Source: Alopecurus myosuroides (taxonomy: Eukaryota > Streptophyta > Magnoliopsida > Poales > Poaceae). Taken from it: 64,000 bases of DNA. A model generated the notes under the pieces. The model searched no databases and was not told where the DNA came from. It saw nothing but the letters and a program-made list of their open reading frames with translations. The stretch lies in contig CM054059.1 in assembly GCA_028641055.1 (NCBI GenBank), positions 46,388,477 through 46,452,476 of the forward strand. Direction: 5' to 3'. Positions 33,025 to 43,190 of this stretch are shown piece after piece (position 1 is the stretch's first letter; each line of letters starts with the position of its first letter). The position numbers and the translations under genes were made by a program.

Positions 33025-34512
33025 ATGGCCTCTCCCAAGAGGAAAAGGTCGGCGTCAAAGCGCCGGGATAGGATCAGCAGCCTCACCGACGATGTACTAG
33101 GCCACGTACTCTCCTTCCTCCCCACCATGGAAGCCGCATGCTGCGCCGCCCTGTGCCGCCGGTGGCGGCACGTGTTCGGCAGCGTCCACAGCATCTCGTT
33201 CGAGGAGGTGGAGGGCGAGAGGGCTGACGACTGGGCCACCTGGTATTTCCGGATGTTGGAAAGGAAAAGCTGCAGCGATGAGCTCCTTGACAATGTCGGC
33301 GCCGCGCTCCTTTCTCGTCGCCGGTGCGCGGGCTTCCCCGTGCCCCTGCGCAGCCTCCGTTTCGCCTTTGACAGCTGGCATTGGTGGGACAAAGTCGCCG
33401 TTGACCAGTGGCTCTCATACGCGTTGCCACGTAAGCAAGGAGGCGACCCACCGGACCTCCACCTTGACATGTCCTTCAACATAGGTTCAATATGTGTATT
33501 TGACAGCGACGATGAGGACAACGTCGATGTTGATCACGATGACAACGACACGCCAGGCAGTGAATCCGACTCCGACAGTTTGGTCGTCAGGTGGACGTAT
33601 ATCCTTCCCCGGAGGCTCTTCTCCTGCACCGCCCTACGGACGTTGTGCATCAGAAGCTGCCGCCTTATGTTACGGCGGACGGGCATGGTCATCCAGCTGC
33701 CTTTCTTGGAGACATTGCGCCTCACACTCCTCGGCGACTCTGGAAGAAGCATCCATCGGCTGATCTCGAGCTGCCCCCGTCTTGCCGACCTGACGCTTGA
33801 AGCTCTGTGGAACCTCAATAGGGTCTCTGTTGTCAACAAATGTCTCCGCCGGTTCGCCATGCGCTGCTGCCACAACGTCAAGTCTGTTGACATCGACTCA
33901 TCAGAGCTGAGGTCGCTGGACTACCGTGGTAGCGCGCCCATAGAGTCTTTCCTGTCTATACACGGCTCAAAAGCGACTATCCTTTCGTGTTCCATCAATC
34001 TATGCAAAGCTCTCTCCAGGGAGGTGAAATTTGCCAAATTCACAAGATTTCTCGAGGAAATCTCTAATGTGAAACACCTGCATCTCCACCATAGGACCTT
34101 ACAGAGCAGGTTCTTCGACGAAGGGTTCCCTCTTTTCTCTAAACTGACGCGGCTCACACTGCAAGGCCGCATTCATAGCATCACCGTTGTTACCCTGCAT
34201 AGGATCTTGGAACAGTCCCCAAACTTGGAGGTTCTCATGCTGTTGATGGAGGAGCTAAAGACCCCTGATAAGCCGATCTTCTCGCTCCCATGCTTGCGGC
34301 ATCGATTACGGGAGGTCAGCATCCAAGATTATGAGGGCAGCAAGCCAGAGAAGATGTTGGTCAAGCTCTTGCTTCGCAGCGCGCTTGTTCTTGAAAGGTT
34401 ATACGTCGTGTTCGCTGATGGATTAAAGTCTAAGCGGAAGAACAAACTGGAGGTGCAAATGAGGAAATGGGGGGTAGCCAATTCAGAAACGATCTTCACT
34501 TCTGTGAAGTAA
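33025..34512 (+). CDS. F-box/LRR protein, subfamily beta (pair 2)
   Basis: Intact, intronless, 495 residues. F-box at about residues 14-60 (RDRISSLTDDVLGHVLSFL ... CRRWRHVFGSVH). The pattern SFEEVEGERADDW after the F-box is typical of this subfamily. An acidic stretch (about residues 158-183, DSDDEDNVDVDHDDND) and leucine-rich segments (LPFLETLRLTLLGDSG, SCPRLADLTLEALWNL, RRFAMRCCHN) follow. It closes with an FBD-like end (REVSIQDYEGSKPEKMLVKL) and KWGVANSETIFTSVK. Expected role: SCF substrate receptor, in cytoplasm or nucleus, with unknown target. The 26381 pseudogene is its close relative, the 46612 gene a more distant one. Divergent partner: 31237-32724. Confidence 0.9.
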   Translation: MASPKRKRSASKRRDRISSLTDDVLGHVLSFLPTMEAACCAALCRRWRHVFGSVHSISFEEVEGERADDWATWYFRMLERKSCSDELLDNVGAALLSRRRCAGFPVPLRSLRFAFDSWHWWDKVAVDQWLSYALPRKQGGDPPDLHLDMSFNIGSICVFDSDDEDNVDVDHDDNDTPGSESDSDSLVVRWTYILPRRLFSCTALRTLCIRSCRLMLRRTGMVIQLPFLETLRLTLLGDSGRSIHRLISSCPRLADLTLEALWNLNRVSVVNKCLRRFAMRCCHNVKSVDIDSSELRSLDYRGSAPIESFLSIHGSKATILSCSINLCKALSREVKFAKFTRFLEEISNVKHLHLHHRTLQSRFFDEGFPLFSKLTRLTLQGRIHSITVVTLHRILEQSPNLEVLMLLMEELKTPDKPIFSLPCLRHRLREVSIQDYEGSKPEKMLVKLLLRSALVLERLYVVFADGLKSKRKNKLEVQMRKWGVANSETIFTSVK

Positions 34513-34934
34513 TTGTAGCTGCAACGGTTTAAACTGAACCATTTATGTACCAAAGGGCCGATTTTAATTAGGGAGCTTGGATGGTTGTCTCCCTCTTTTA
34601 GATAAAAACAAGGGGCAAAGTTATATTCCTATCCCTCAACTATACGCAAAACAAGGTGAAGAAAACCAAGATCTGAGACTATATTTTCTCTATTTTATTT
34701 TTGAAAATGATATGGTTTGAAAGTTGGATTTGTTAGAGTTGAGACGCGGTTCTCGCTTTTCTGGAAGTGGGGTTTTTGATAATTTGGGAGTTGCAGCATC
34801 AATGTTTTGGAAGTTTAGACCATTTGTTCCCAAAAATATTGAATGCCTGGTCTCCATTATATTTCTTGGGTTGGAAAAGATCAGCTTTAATAATTCCTCC
34901 ATTTTTAGAACAACGGGCTCGAGGAAAGCCCTGC
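34513..34934. other. 3' flank of the beta F-box gene
   Basis: The first 170 bp are shared with the 3' flank of 26381-27883. No gene seen in the rest. Confidence 0.45.
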
Positions 34935-35440
34935 TTTAAATTAATGAAGCCACCACCCGTGAAGTTCCAAACAATACACAAACGAGAGATACAATACTCG
35001 TGGCAGCCACGGCGTAAAGTACGAAGGTCTCAAAGCCAAAAGAGTACATACACCATAACAGGAAACTCGATACATAGGAGGCTACTCTGCTTCCCTAAGA
35101 GAGTGAAGAAGCGCGCGAATCTTGTCCACCGCCTCCCGATCCGACCGTCTAGCCATGGCTCTCCATCCCTGCAAATAAGACGCCATTTTGTAGAGCACGT
35201 GAGAGGGCTGGCTCGGGAAGATGCCTTCTATAGCAAACTTGTTTCTAGTCATTCAAAGAGCCCAATATAGGGCAGCGATGCAGATCCAGAGGACCCTGTT
35301 GTGTTGGCCTTTGTGCTTACACACTTCCCTATGGACCTCGGCATGACATATGCTGGATTCCAGTCGCGGGATAGCAGCTGCCTATCCCCGCAGAGGCCAC
35401 ATCTCCCAGTGCTGGGCCCGTGTTCCTCCATTCATATGTG
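34935..35440 (-). mobile_element. LINE 3' fragment (end of zf-RVT region)
   Basis: The minus strand reads ALYWAL, a stop in place of Trp, MTRNKFAIEGIFPSQP, VLYKMASYLQGWRAMARRSD and REAVDKI. This is the common C-terminal tail of grass LINE or LINE-like ORF2 proteins. There are frame shifts and a nonsense codon near 35255. A short A-rich tail would lie at the left edge. Confidence 0.55.
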
Positions 35441-35739
35441 TATGTATGTTACGTGAGCGAGCAATCAAATGATTAGATTTTGCAGACACGGTGGAGATCT
35501 GCTAGGCAGCACAGAACTATAATTATATACTACATATAGGCAAAGGCAATTATGGGACTCATTGTCATATAATTATAGTTAATTAACTACCACTATAAAA
35601 AAGTTAATTAACTACCAAATTAGTCATTATTTTTCGAACCATGCATGAGAGCTGCATGTAATAATATTGAGAAATTAGTCATTATTAAGCAAGTATCCAT
35701 GCAGCCATGTTCTACGTGACTAGATGTATCTAGGGGGAT

Positions 35740-36190
35740 TGACCCCCCTAACAATGCAGTGCTCTCACCTTCAGCTACACCATGTAAGTGGAAGTGGTTT
35801 AAGGAATAGAAAGAATGCTCATGAAAATAAGTCAGCCGAATCAAATTGATTGCTATCTCGAAATGATAGATAAGTACCACATGTTTGCATGAATTGGAAG
35901 CTGCTCTTATTTGTAGAATACTGCCAAGGGTTTGGTCTCTAATAACATATGAACCATGAGTCCATGACTCTTTAGACCAAACAAACCCGTGTTAGAGTGG
36001 AAATTGAATGACCGTACAACACGAGATTTAGTGAATTACACCGCAAATCAATAACCATCCATATCATTCAAGGAAAATTAAATGGATGTGAATAATTAGC
36101 TTTCCTTCCAGAAAATAAGAGTAAGACTGGTCAGAAATATATTGGTTATTATGAAGTTATTGACCAAATGGTCAGAAATATAGTGGATTG
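35740..36190. repeat. Duplicated block, second copy at 52565-52800
   Basis: Shared sequence includes ccccctaacaatgca, catgtaagtggaagtggttt, gaatgctcatgaaaataagt, gataagtaccacatgtttgc and tggtcagaaatatagt. The copy at 52565-52800 lacks the middle part (about 35920-36130). An identical-context pair of this kind indicates segmental duplication of the locus. Confidence 0.75.
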
Positions 36191-36360
36191 TTTTTTGAAA
36201 CGAAGGCAAAAGTTTTGCCTTTTATATTAATAGAGGAGGAGCAAAGACGCAAGGCGTTAGGCCAAAATTAAAAACAGTACAAGAAAACGGAACCCCTCAA
36301 CCAATAAGCTCCGAAAGCTTCTTAATTAGCCCCAGTGATGATCCAGGATCTCCCCTCACT
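36191..36360 (-). mobile_element. LINE 3' end stub
   Basis: The minus strand ends ...aaaggcaaaacttttgcctt then cgtttcaaaaaac, the same 3' terminus as the LINE at 49783. Only about 165 bp of it are present. Confidence 0.55.
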
Positions 36361-36402
36361 CTTGTAAAGCCGCAGGGAGGAGAGGCGAGGGAAGGAGACG
36401 GT
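36361..36402. other. 41-bp ectopic copy of F-box gene sequence
   Basis: cttgtaaagccgcagggagg and the following agaggcgagggaaggagacgg repeat the coding sequence at 37853-37894 of the F-box/FBD gene with one mismatch. The match stops abruptly on both sides. It looks like filler DNA from end-joining repair. Confidence 0.6.
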
Positions 36403-36483
36403 ACGGTTAAATGTAAAATTATGAGAGAGGTTTATGTTAGTTGTTACATAGTCCCATTTGTCACCAAATTACCATCATGCATG

Positions 36484-36670
36484 CCACCTTGTAATCGGCA
36501 CGGCTGGAGTTTCAATTGTACTCCCTCCGTTTCAAAATAGATGAACATCCGTGTATACCAGATTCAGGAGACTCTTTATTAAAGGGTGTGATTGCTTCCT
36601 CATTTGCATTTATATGGTCACCAATGGAATGAGATGGACTGAGAGTAGCGCTCAATTTTCTCCGAGTGGG
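36484..36670. repeat. Inverted copy of 23330-23550 with Stowaway-like end
   Basis: Reverse-complement relative of 23330-23550. It contains tactccctccgtttcaaaat (36519-36538), the start of a Stowaway MITE, but no second MITE end. Confidence 0.55.
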
Positions 36671-36800
36671 TTACGATATGGGGACAAAACAACGAAAAAC
36701 TAGTGCGCATGTTGGCAATCAAATCGGACAGTTGAAGAGTTAACTGAGCACTAACAATAGCTGAGAATTAGCCAATCCGTTAAAATAGGAGTATTTGGTT

Positions 36801-38477
36801 TTACTCTGCGTTGCGGATACGGTAGTTACGTTTCCTTTTCCCCCTTTGTTTCGACGAGTCAGCTGAATCACATTCCATTTGCTTCCTCTGTTTAAGAGCA
36901 CCAGCTCTCCATCTCTCTACCATCCAATTGACGTGGCTTAAAAAGGTCTGCTTCCCATCATCAATTTGCAAAATCTCCAGGACCATACAGTTTTCTGCAA
37001 AGAACCTGGCAAGAGAAATCTCAAAGCTATTCAGCTCCGTCAACTCAAACTGCAACGTGACTGTTCTTAAATGTTGGTCCAGGCAGCAGAAGCGGCAACC
37101 GGTCAAACCAGGGAGTACCGCAGCTTCCGAGCAACCATCTTCCTCGTCAAGCATGAGAGGAAGCATCTCTTTGGAGAAGCGCCTCGTAAACACATCCATG
37201 GACACATCAAAATCGGATACCTGTGCCTTTCTACGCGTGCCAGCATAATGGGCTCGGTAGGGATCTGTAGGAATTCGAATCCGCAAGTCGTGCATCACCG
37301 GACAGCACTGGAGCAAGTTGGCAATGGCAAGAGCTGCATCGACTCTGCGGCCTGGATCGGAGAACCCTCTTACCTCTAACCGTTCCAGAAAGGGCAACGT
37401 GAACAAGTGCTCATGTTGCACGTCCTTGTCCACGGCGATGCCCTCGATGGCCGGCACCTTCAACCTGATAGCCTTCACGTGCCGGAAGCAGCGGAGCAAC
37501 TGCCAGAAAGGGGCGAACCATGTCTGCTCTGCCTTACCATTGTTGTCGTAGATCCGTCGAATAGTCAAATCAACTCGTACCAGCTTGGTGATTTGCGATT
37601 TCATGGAGAACTCTTGGAATTTTCCTTTGTACTTGAGCGCGCACAGGCGTGGCACGTCGAGCTCAAAGTGTTCTCTGGGCCAATGGCCGAGTACCAGTGT
37701 GAGCGTGCTAAGGCTTGGGCTGTTCAGGTTAAAATGGTCGCTGCGTTTGCTTTTGTCATGACAATAGAAGCTGTGGCCTTGGATGTGCAGGCTGCCAAGG
37801 CTCGACGCAGTGCGGATCCAGCCCTCGAGATCCTTGGTCAACGACGAGCACTTGTAAAGCCGCATGGAGGAGAGGCGAGGGAAGGAGACGGCGGCGCTGT
37901 CCGCCGGAGACTCGAGCCGACAGAACTCGAGGTCCAGCACTCGGAGGGTTTGTGCCGGTAATTCGGAAGGGTCCAACTTGTACACCCAACCTTTAAGTTG
38001 CTCCTCCCTTTGGAACCCTGTCCCCCGATTGATGACCTCCAACTTGACACGTACCACCTCTAGGTACCGCAGTGCCGGCGCGGCGAGGAGGGAGGCCATC
38101 AGGTCGTAGCTGCCTCCGCTCGTCCCCCACATGGAGTTGCCCATGAAATGCTCGAAGTACTCCTTGTCGCGTCCATGGACATAGAGAGATAGCTTCCTGA
38201 CGTGGTTACACCGACCGGCGGCGCCGAGGAACTCGCCAGAGTTGGATAAAATGCGGTGCTTGGTCCCGTCGTCCTGGCGGCCGCGGTAGGCGCAGGGGTC
38301 TTGGCTACGGTCACCATGGGATCTTGAGTCCAGGATGAGGGAGTCCGTGCGAAGCCAGACTGAGCGCCATCGCCGGGACAGGGCGGCGGTGCGGACGGCC
38401 TCCCTGGTTGGGAGCAAAGAGATGACGGAGGCGAGCAGGTCGTCGGAGAGGCAGGATAGACGATCGGCGCCGGCCAT
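36801..38477 (-). CDS. F-box/FBD protein, third subfamily
   Basis: Intact frame of 558 residues from the methionine at 38477 (MAGADRLSCLSDD). An in-frame upstream methionine at 38564 would add 29 residues, but these arise from a duplicated start (MAGADR twice). F-box at residues 4-50 (SCLSDDLLASVISLLP ... SRRWRSVW). Leucine-rich middle (LRVLDLEFCRLESP, LPFLERLEVRGFSDPG) and an FBD-like end (CLDQHLRTVTLQFELTEL ... LARFFAENCMVLEILQI), then a basic tail KQRGKRKR that could act as a nuclear signal. It would be an SCF substrate receptor. It is clearly distinct from the alpha and beta genes on either side and has no divergent partner. Confidence 0.9.
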   Translation of the reverse strand: MAGADRLSCLSDDLLASVISLLPTREAVRTAALSRRWRSVWLRTDSLILDSRSHGDRSQDPCAYRGRQDDGTKHRILSNSGEFLGAAGRCNHVRKLSLYVHGRDKEYFEHFMGNSMWGTSGGSYDLMASLLAAPALRYLEVVRVKLEVINRGTGFQREEQLKGWVYKLDPSELPAQTLRVLDLEFCRLESPADSAAVSFPRLSSMRLYKCSSLTKDLEGWIRTASSLGSLHIQGHSFYCHDKSKRSDHFNLNSPSLSTLTLVLGHWPREHFELDVPRLCALKYKGKFQEFSMKSQITKLVRVDLTIRRIYDNNGKAEQTWFAPFWQLLRCFRHVKAIRLKVPAIEGIAVDKDVQHEHLFTLPFLERLEVRGFSDPGRRVDAALAIANLLQCCPVMHDLRIRIPTDPYRAHYAGTRRKAQVSDFDVSMDVFTRRFSKEMLPLMLDEEDGCSEAAVLPGLTGCRFCCLDQHLRTVTLQFELTELNSFEISLARFFAENCMVLEILQIDDGKQTFLSHVNWMVERWRAGALKQRKQMECDSADSSKQRGKRKRNYRIRNAE

Positions 38478-38564
38478 TGCGTCGTGCTTACAAGGGTGTG
38501 GTTTCGAGGAGGAGCACAACACGGGTCGCTCTCGCGTCGTGATTACACGATCGGCGCCGGCCAT

Positions 38565-39600
38565 TATGGCATCTCAACCGCTAGCGTATTCCGGTTCTGA
38601 TTCGACCTCCCAATTCCCAAACCGCGGGGACGGTTGTCTCCGAGTCAATTCCGAGCTCCAACTCAATCTTGTCTGTCCGTCCACCATTGTTTCCCAGCTA
38701 TTAACTAAACAAACTCCTAGACTAACTCCGGCACACCCTGCCTGGCCTTGCAAGCAGCCGGCGATAATATTCCTTCCGGCGGTGCAAGGAATAAACAAAC
38801 AATTATTTCATATTTTCTCATCACATATCTAGCTTCCTCCAGATACAATATATAATCAATGAGAACAGAAAACAAGAACCAAAACATCACGGCGTATATT
38901 CTGGTCTTGTAAAAGAAGACATATGTATTCCCAGTGTCCCTTGTACATTCAGTTCCGGCACTACCGGAAACCCCTCTCGATAACACAACTTCTTCACCTC
39001 TCTCAGCCCTCACTTGCTATACTCTTTTGACGCCGGTACCGGGGTTAGACGTAAAATATCGACTTTCCTTCAGCGGGGCTAAGATTTCGCCGGAGAGGGA
39101 CTCCGGAGCATTGGAATCGCACTAGAAGCTATAGGTGGTGTCATACCATCGCTACTATGTTACCCACAATCTCAGCCTGTTCTCGTGCATGGGCCTCCGG
39201 AGGTTTCCCCATCCGGTTCGGAGCATAAGGTGCTAATAATCAGAACGCGCCGGTTTCGTGGACCGATTGGGAAACACACCCCTCGGACGGTTTTTAAAAA
39301 GGACCGCCTCTGAAAATAGATTCATCGGAAGTGGGCTAATAAAATGTCCGACACGTAAGGTAGATGCGACTCGCTTTAACGGCCGACTCCTCCAGAGATA
39401 GGTTGTCCGATCTCCGACAGAAGGTCCAACAAAATTTAATAGGCTTCGGGGTTTAACAGATGGTAAAATAATGACGAGTGGGTTCGAATAAAGGACAGAC
39501 TCGCGGAAAACAGAGATGGTTTCAATTTGGAACCAGCTCTTCATTCTACATTTTGTTTTTTGAACTAGCCATGAGTCGGGTATTCAAAACAGCCTCTCTA
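38565..39600. other. Upstream flank and unassigned sequence
   Basis: No gene could be supported. A minus-strand frame of 103 codons lies at 39233-39544 without a known domain. A cactaccggaaacccc motif at 38958 looks like a CACTA terminus but has no partner. Confidence 0.3.
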
Positions 39601-39955
39601 TAGGCGAGGCGAGGGGAGGTGATGATGGCGACCAGGGAGAGATTTTCTTTCCTTATATACTTTTATGAATCATTCATCAATCCAGATGCTTGTCTCGTTG
39701 ATTAGATCTTTTTGTTCCTGCTAACTTCAGATTTTCCTTGGATCGATTGCGCCTTTGCCGCGGAACCTATGTGGCGGATCTGTTTGTAGTAGTATGCCAG
39801 AGGTGAGGGGAGATGATGATGGTGATCATGGCAGCATCGTTGGAGCAGGTAATCCATTTGACCCCATGCATGATAGCTTTGGTTTCTTTTATGGTTTCAT
39901 GAATTATTCATGGATCGATCTGGATGCTAGATCTGTTTGTTCTTGTTAAAAAAAA
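39601..39955. repeat. Imperfect tandem duplication of about 180 bp
   Basis: 39610-39725 and 39795-39955 share gaggggag(g/a)tgatgatgg and a later block (tcatgaattattcat ... agatctgtttgttcttg versus tatgaatcattcatc ... agatctttttgttcctg). No coding function seen. Confidence 0.5.
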
Positions 39956-39988
39956 ATTGTCTCGAGAAAGATGGGTCCGATCGAGCAG

Positions 39989-40190
39989 CAGTAGTAGAAA
40001 AAAGGCCTCTAGTCTCGGATTGTAACTAGCTTTTAGTCCCGGATTTTCATCAGGGACTAGCCAATCGTTAGATGCCCCCCTTTTGTCCCGGTTGGCTACG
40101 AACCAGAATTAAAGGGCCTCCACGTTGCCGCGCCCAGTGCTGCGGTCTGTAGTCCCAGGTGGTAACATGAACCGAGGCTAAAGATTTTTT
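39989..40190. mobile_element. CACTA-type terminal fragment
   Basis: Starts cagtagtagaaaaaaggcct, close to the CACTA end cactagtagaaaaa..., and carries the usual subterminal hairpin motifs (tagtcccggattttcatcag, gtcccggttggc). No transposase or second end found. Confidence 0.5.
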
Positions 40191-40261
40191 TTTCATTTCC
40201 TTTAGTCAATTATTTTTAACTCTAATCATTCTCCTTTACTCTCTATTATTTTTAACTTTTT

Positions 40262-43190
40262 TTTTTTTGAAATGGAAACCCAGCCTCTGCATCGGAGAGA
40301 TGCACACGGCTATTTATTAAATATCATAGTATCGGTCATTACAAATAGCGAAAGAACAAGAGTTCAACAATCCCAAACGGAGCCACAAAGACAAGCCCCT
40401 AAAGACATGATCAAGGCTAATGAGGATTCCATCGAATCCTCCTATCATGCAACCATCCATCCTAGCTGAAAATAGCCCGCACGACCGCCAGGAGCCGTGT
40501 ACATCCTGCAACCAAACGTCCACGATGATCGTCGGGTAGGAGAAGAGCCCACTGCTGGATCCAGAATGCAGCCCGGTGAACCACCTGCAAAAAATTATCG
40601 ACCACCAAATTATTAAAAATAATATCATTGCGACAATTCCATATTGCCCAAATAAAAGCACATACACCAATGCGTATACTAGCTTTCGTAGATTTGTCTA
40701 TTCCATTAAGCCAAGGTCCAAACAAATTATTAATATCCAATGGTGGAGTTATACTAAAAGTAAAATGGACTAATCTCCAAATTCTCTTAGCAAAAATACA
40801 ATTAACAAACAGATGTTCAACCGTCTCCTCCGCTCCACAAAACACACACTTTGTGCAACCAACCCATCGTTTTTTAACCAAGTTATCCTTGGTAAGAATC
40901 TCATTCCGATAAACAAACCACATAAATATTTTTATTTTCAGAGGTACCTTTAGCTTCCAAAGATACTTGTGCAAAAATCTCGTATTGCCATTCATTAGCT
41001 CCGCATAATAGGATTTAACTGTAAAACGACCTGACGTTGTCAATTTCCAAGAAAAAGAATCTTGATCTTCTGATAGAGAGACTCCCATTAGTCTCTCTAC
41101 CAGATGTAACCAGCTAACCCAATTATTTCCAACCAAGGAGCGTCTAAATGTAATATTGAGAGTTGGCTGCCCCAGAACATTACTGACTAACACTTGTTTA
41201 TTACGCACAATATTGTATAGAGCCGGATACTGTATAGACAATGGTATTCCCGCCATCCACGGGTCTTCCCAAAATCTAATGCTCTTCCCATCTCCTAAGG
41301 TGCAAACAATATTCTTAAAGAATTCTTGCTTAACACTCATGATACCTTTCCAAAATGGTGAATCAGTGGGTTTAGCCTCCACCTGTGTGAGGGGTTTTCC
41401 CATAATGTACTTATTATGCAGTAATTCGTGCCAGATACCTTCTTCTGTTAAAAGCTTAAAAAGCCATTTGCTTAATAAACATTTATTTTTGATGTCTAGG
41501 CACCCAATGCCCAAACCACCCTGATCTTTGGGGCGACAAACAATGTTCCACTTGGTCAACCTATATTTCTTTTTCGTTTGATCAGATTGCCAAAAGAAGC
41601 GAGATCTATAATAATCCAGTCTCTTTCTAACCCCAATTGGCAGTACGAAAAAGGATATAAGAAACATCGGTAAACTTGAGAGAACTGAATTGATAAGAAT
41701 CAAGCGGTCACCGTATGACAACAATTTTCCTATCCATGCACTCAGCTTCTGCTCAAACCGATCTTCCACCGGTTTCCACTCTCTATTGAGTAGCTTACGG
41801 TGATGAATGGGAATACCCAGGTATTTAAAAGGTAGAACACCGATGTCACACCCAAAAATACCTCTATACTGATCCTCACAATCAGTAGCTCTCCCAAAAC
41901 AGTAGATCTCGCTCTTATGAAAGTTAATTTTTAGTCCAGACAATTGTTCGAAAATTGACAAGATCAGCTTCATATTAACAGCCTTTTCCAGATCATGCTC
42001 CATAAATAAAATAGTGTCATCAGCGTACTGTAGGATAGAAACCCCTCCCTCAACAAGATGAGGAATCAAACTGCCCACCTGGCCATCCTCTTTTGCCCTT
42101 GCAATTAGGAGAGCCAGCATGTCAGCCACGAGGTTAAAAAGAATGGGAGATAACGGATCTCCCTGCCTTAGACCTTTTAAAGTTTGAAAATAATGCCCTA
42201 TGTCATCATTCACTCGAATTCCCACACTACCCCCTTGCACGAATCTCTCGACCCATTGACACCATTTTGAATCGAACCCTTTCATACGTAGGGTCTGTTG
42301 TAGGAATTGCCAGTTAACTTTATCGTACGCTTTCTCAAAATCGATTTTAAGTAAAACCCCATCCAACTTTTTCTTCTTGAGTTCATGAATTGTCTCATGG
42401 AGAACAACCACCCCTTCCAATATATTCCTTCCTGGAAGGAACGCTGATTGAGAAGGACGAGTAACCCTCTGTGCAATAGAGGTCACTCTATTTGTGCCCA
42501 CCTTGGTGAAAATCTTGAAACTCACATTCAGTAAACAGATAGGCCTATATTGCTCAATTCTGCTAGCATCTTCCTTCTTAGGAAGCAGGGTGATCACTCC
42601 AAAGTTCAACTTGAACAATTCTAGATCACCCTCATGTAGCTGATGGAACATAGCAACCAGATCTGTCTTAATAACCCCCCAAAAATGCTTATAGAACTCA
42701 GCAGGGAAACCATCTGGTCCCGATGCCTTGTTAAGTTCCATTTGGCCAATAGCTTCTCTAATCTCCTTTTCAGTAAAAGGCTGAGTGAGTAGCAAATTCT
42801 CCTCTGGAGAAACCTGATCAATATCATCAACTCTTGTCTCTACCAAAGAAACAGTCGATGTACCCGGGGCCCCGAACAATTTTTTGTAATATTCAGAAAT
42901 GAACACTTTTAAATTCTGTTGGCCCACAATAGTGCCCTCATCTTGCTCTAGTTGAAAAATTCGTTTTTTCTATACTTCCCATTTGCAACCAAATGGAAGT
43001 ATCTAGTGTTACTACCCCCTCCTGGATATGCCGCACTTTTGCACGTTGAGCCCACTTTGACTCTTCTTCGCGCCTTAGTGTAGTTAAGAAAGCATCAGCC
43101 TCCACTCTTGTAGAGCGCTCTGCCTCCGTCAACGGCGCACTCTCTGCCCTCAACTACTCTACTCTCAACACGCTTAACTTCTTCGTTCAT
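40262..43190 (-). mobile_element. 5'-truncated LINE with long open reverse transcriptase frame
   Basis: Poly(A) side at 40258-40270 (a T run on the plus strand), then a 3' UTR, then an 821-codon ORF2 portion. Upstream, 42938-43153 continues the same protein in another frame (EADAFLTTLRREEESKWAQR). The endonuclease and ORF1 are missing. A target duplication was not found. Confidence 0.8.
40462..42927 (-). CDS. LINE ORF2 fragment: reverse transcriptase and zf-RVT
   Basis: Open for 821 residues. Reverse transcriptase motifs in order: NKASGPDGFPAEFYKHFW (residues about 70), YRPICLLNVSFKIFTK, the catalytic LQYADDTILF (about residue 300) and FKYLGIP. The zf-RVT domain (about residues 640-730) has KVPLKIKIFMWF, CVFCGAEETVEHLF and C. 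It would carry out target-primed reverse transcription, but the protein lacks its N-terminal endonuclease because of 5' truncation and a frameshift near 42930. The first methionine is arbitrary. The length of undamaged frame suggests a fairly recent insertion. Confidence 0.8.
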   Translation of the reverse strand: MGQQNLKVFISEYYKKLFGAPGTSTVSLVETRVDDIDQVSPEENLLLTQPFTEKEIREAIGQMELNKASGPDGFPAEFYKHFWGVIKTDLVAMFHQLHEGDLELFKLNFGVITLLPKKEDASRIEQYRPICLLNVSFKIFTKVGTNRVTSIAQRVTRPSQSAFLPGRNILEGVVVLHETIHELKKKKLDGVLLKIDFEKAYDKVNWQFLQQTLRMKGFDSKWCQWVERFVQGGSVGIRVNDDIGHYFQTLKGLRQGDPLSPILFNLVADMLALLIARAKEDGQVGSLIPHLVEGGVSILQYADDTILFMEHDLEKAVNMKLILSIFEQLSGLKINFHKSEIYCFGRATDCEDQYRGIFGCDIGVLPFKYLGIPIHHRKLLNREWKPVEDRFEQKLSAWIGKLLSYGDRLILINSVLSSLPMFLISFFVLPIGVRKRLDYYRSRFFWQSDQTKKKYRLTKWNIVCRPKDQGGLGIGCLDIKNKCLLSKWLFKLLTEEGIWHELLHNKYIMGKPLTQVEAKPTDSPFWKGIMSVKQEFFKNIVCTLGDGKSIRFWEDPWMAGIPLSIQYPALYNIVRNKQVLVSNVLGQPTLNITFRRSLVGNNWVSWLHLVERLMGVSLSEDQDSFSWKLTTSGRFTVKSYYAELMNGNTRFLHKYLWKLKVPLKIKIFMWFVYRNEILTKDNLVKKRWVGCTKCVFCGAEETVEHLFVNCIFAKRIWRLVHFTFSITPPLDINNLFGPWLNGIDKSTKASIRIGVCAFIWAIWNCRNDIIFNNLVVDNFLQVVHRAAFWIQQWALLLPDDHRGRLVAGCTRLLAVVRAIFS

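Noticed and set aside
38958..38973. CACTA-like end cactaccggaaacccc
   Set aside because: No matching inverted end, no subterminal repeats and no 3-bp duplication found nearby.
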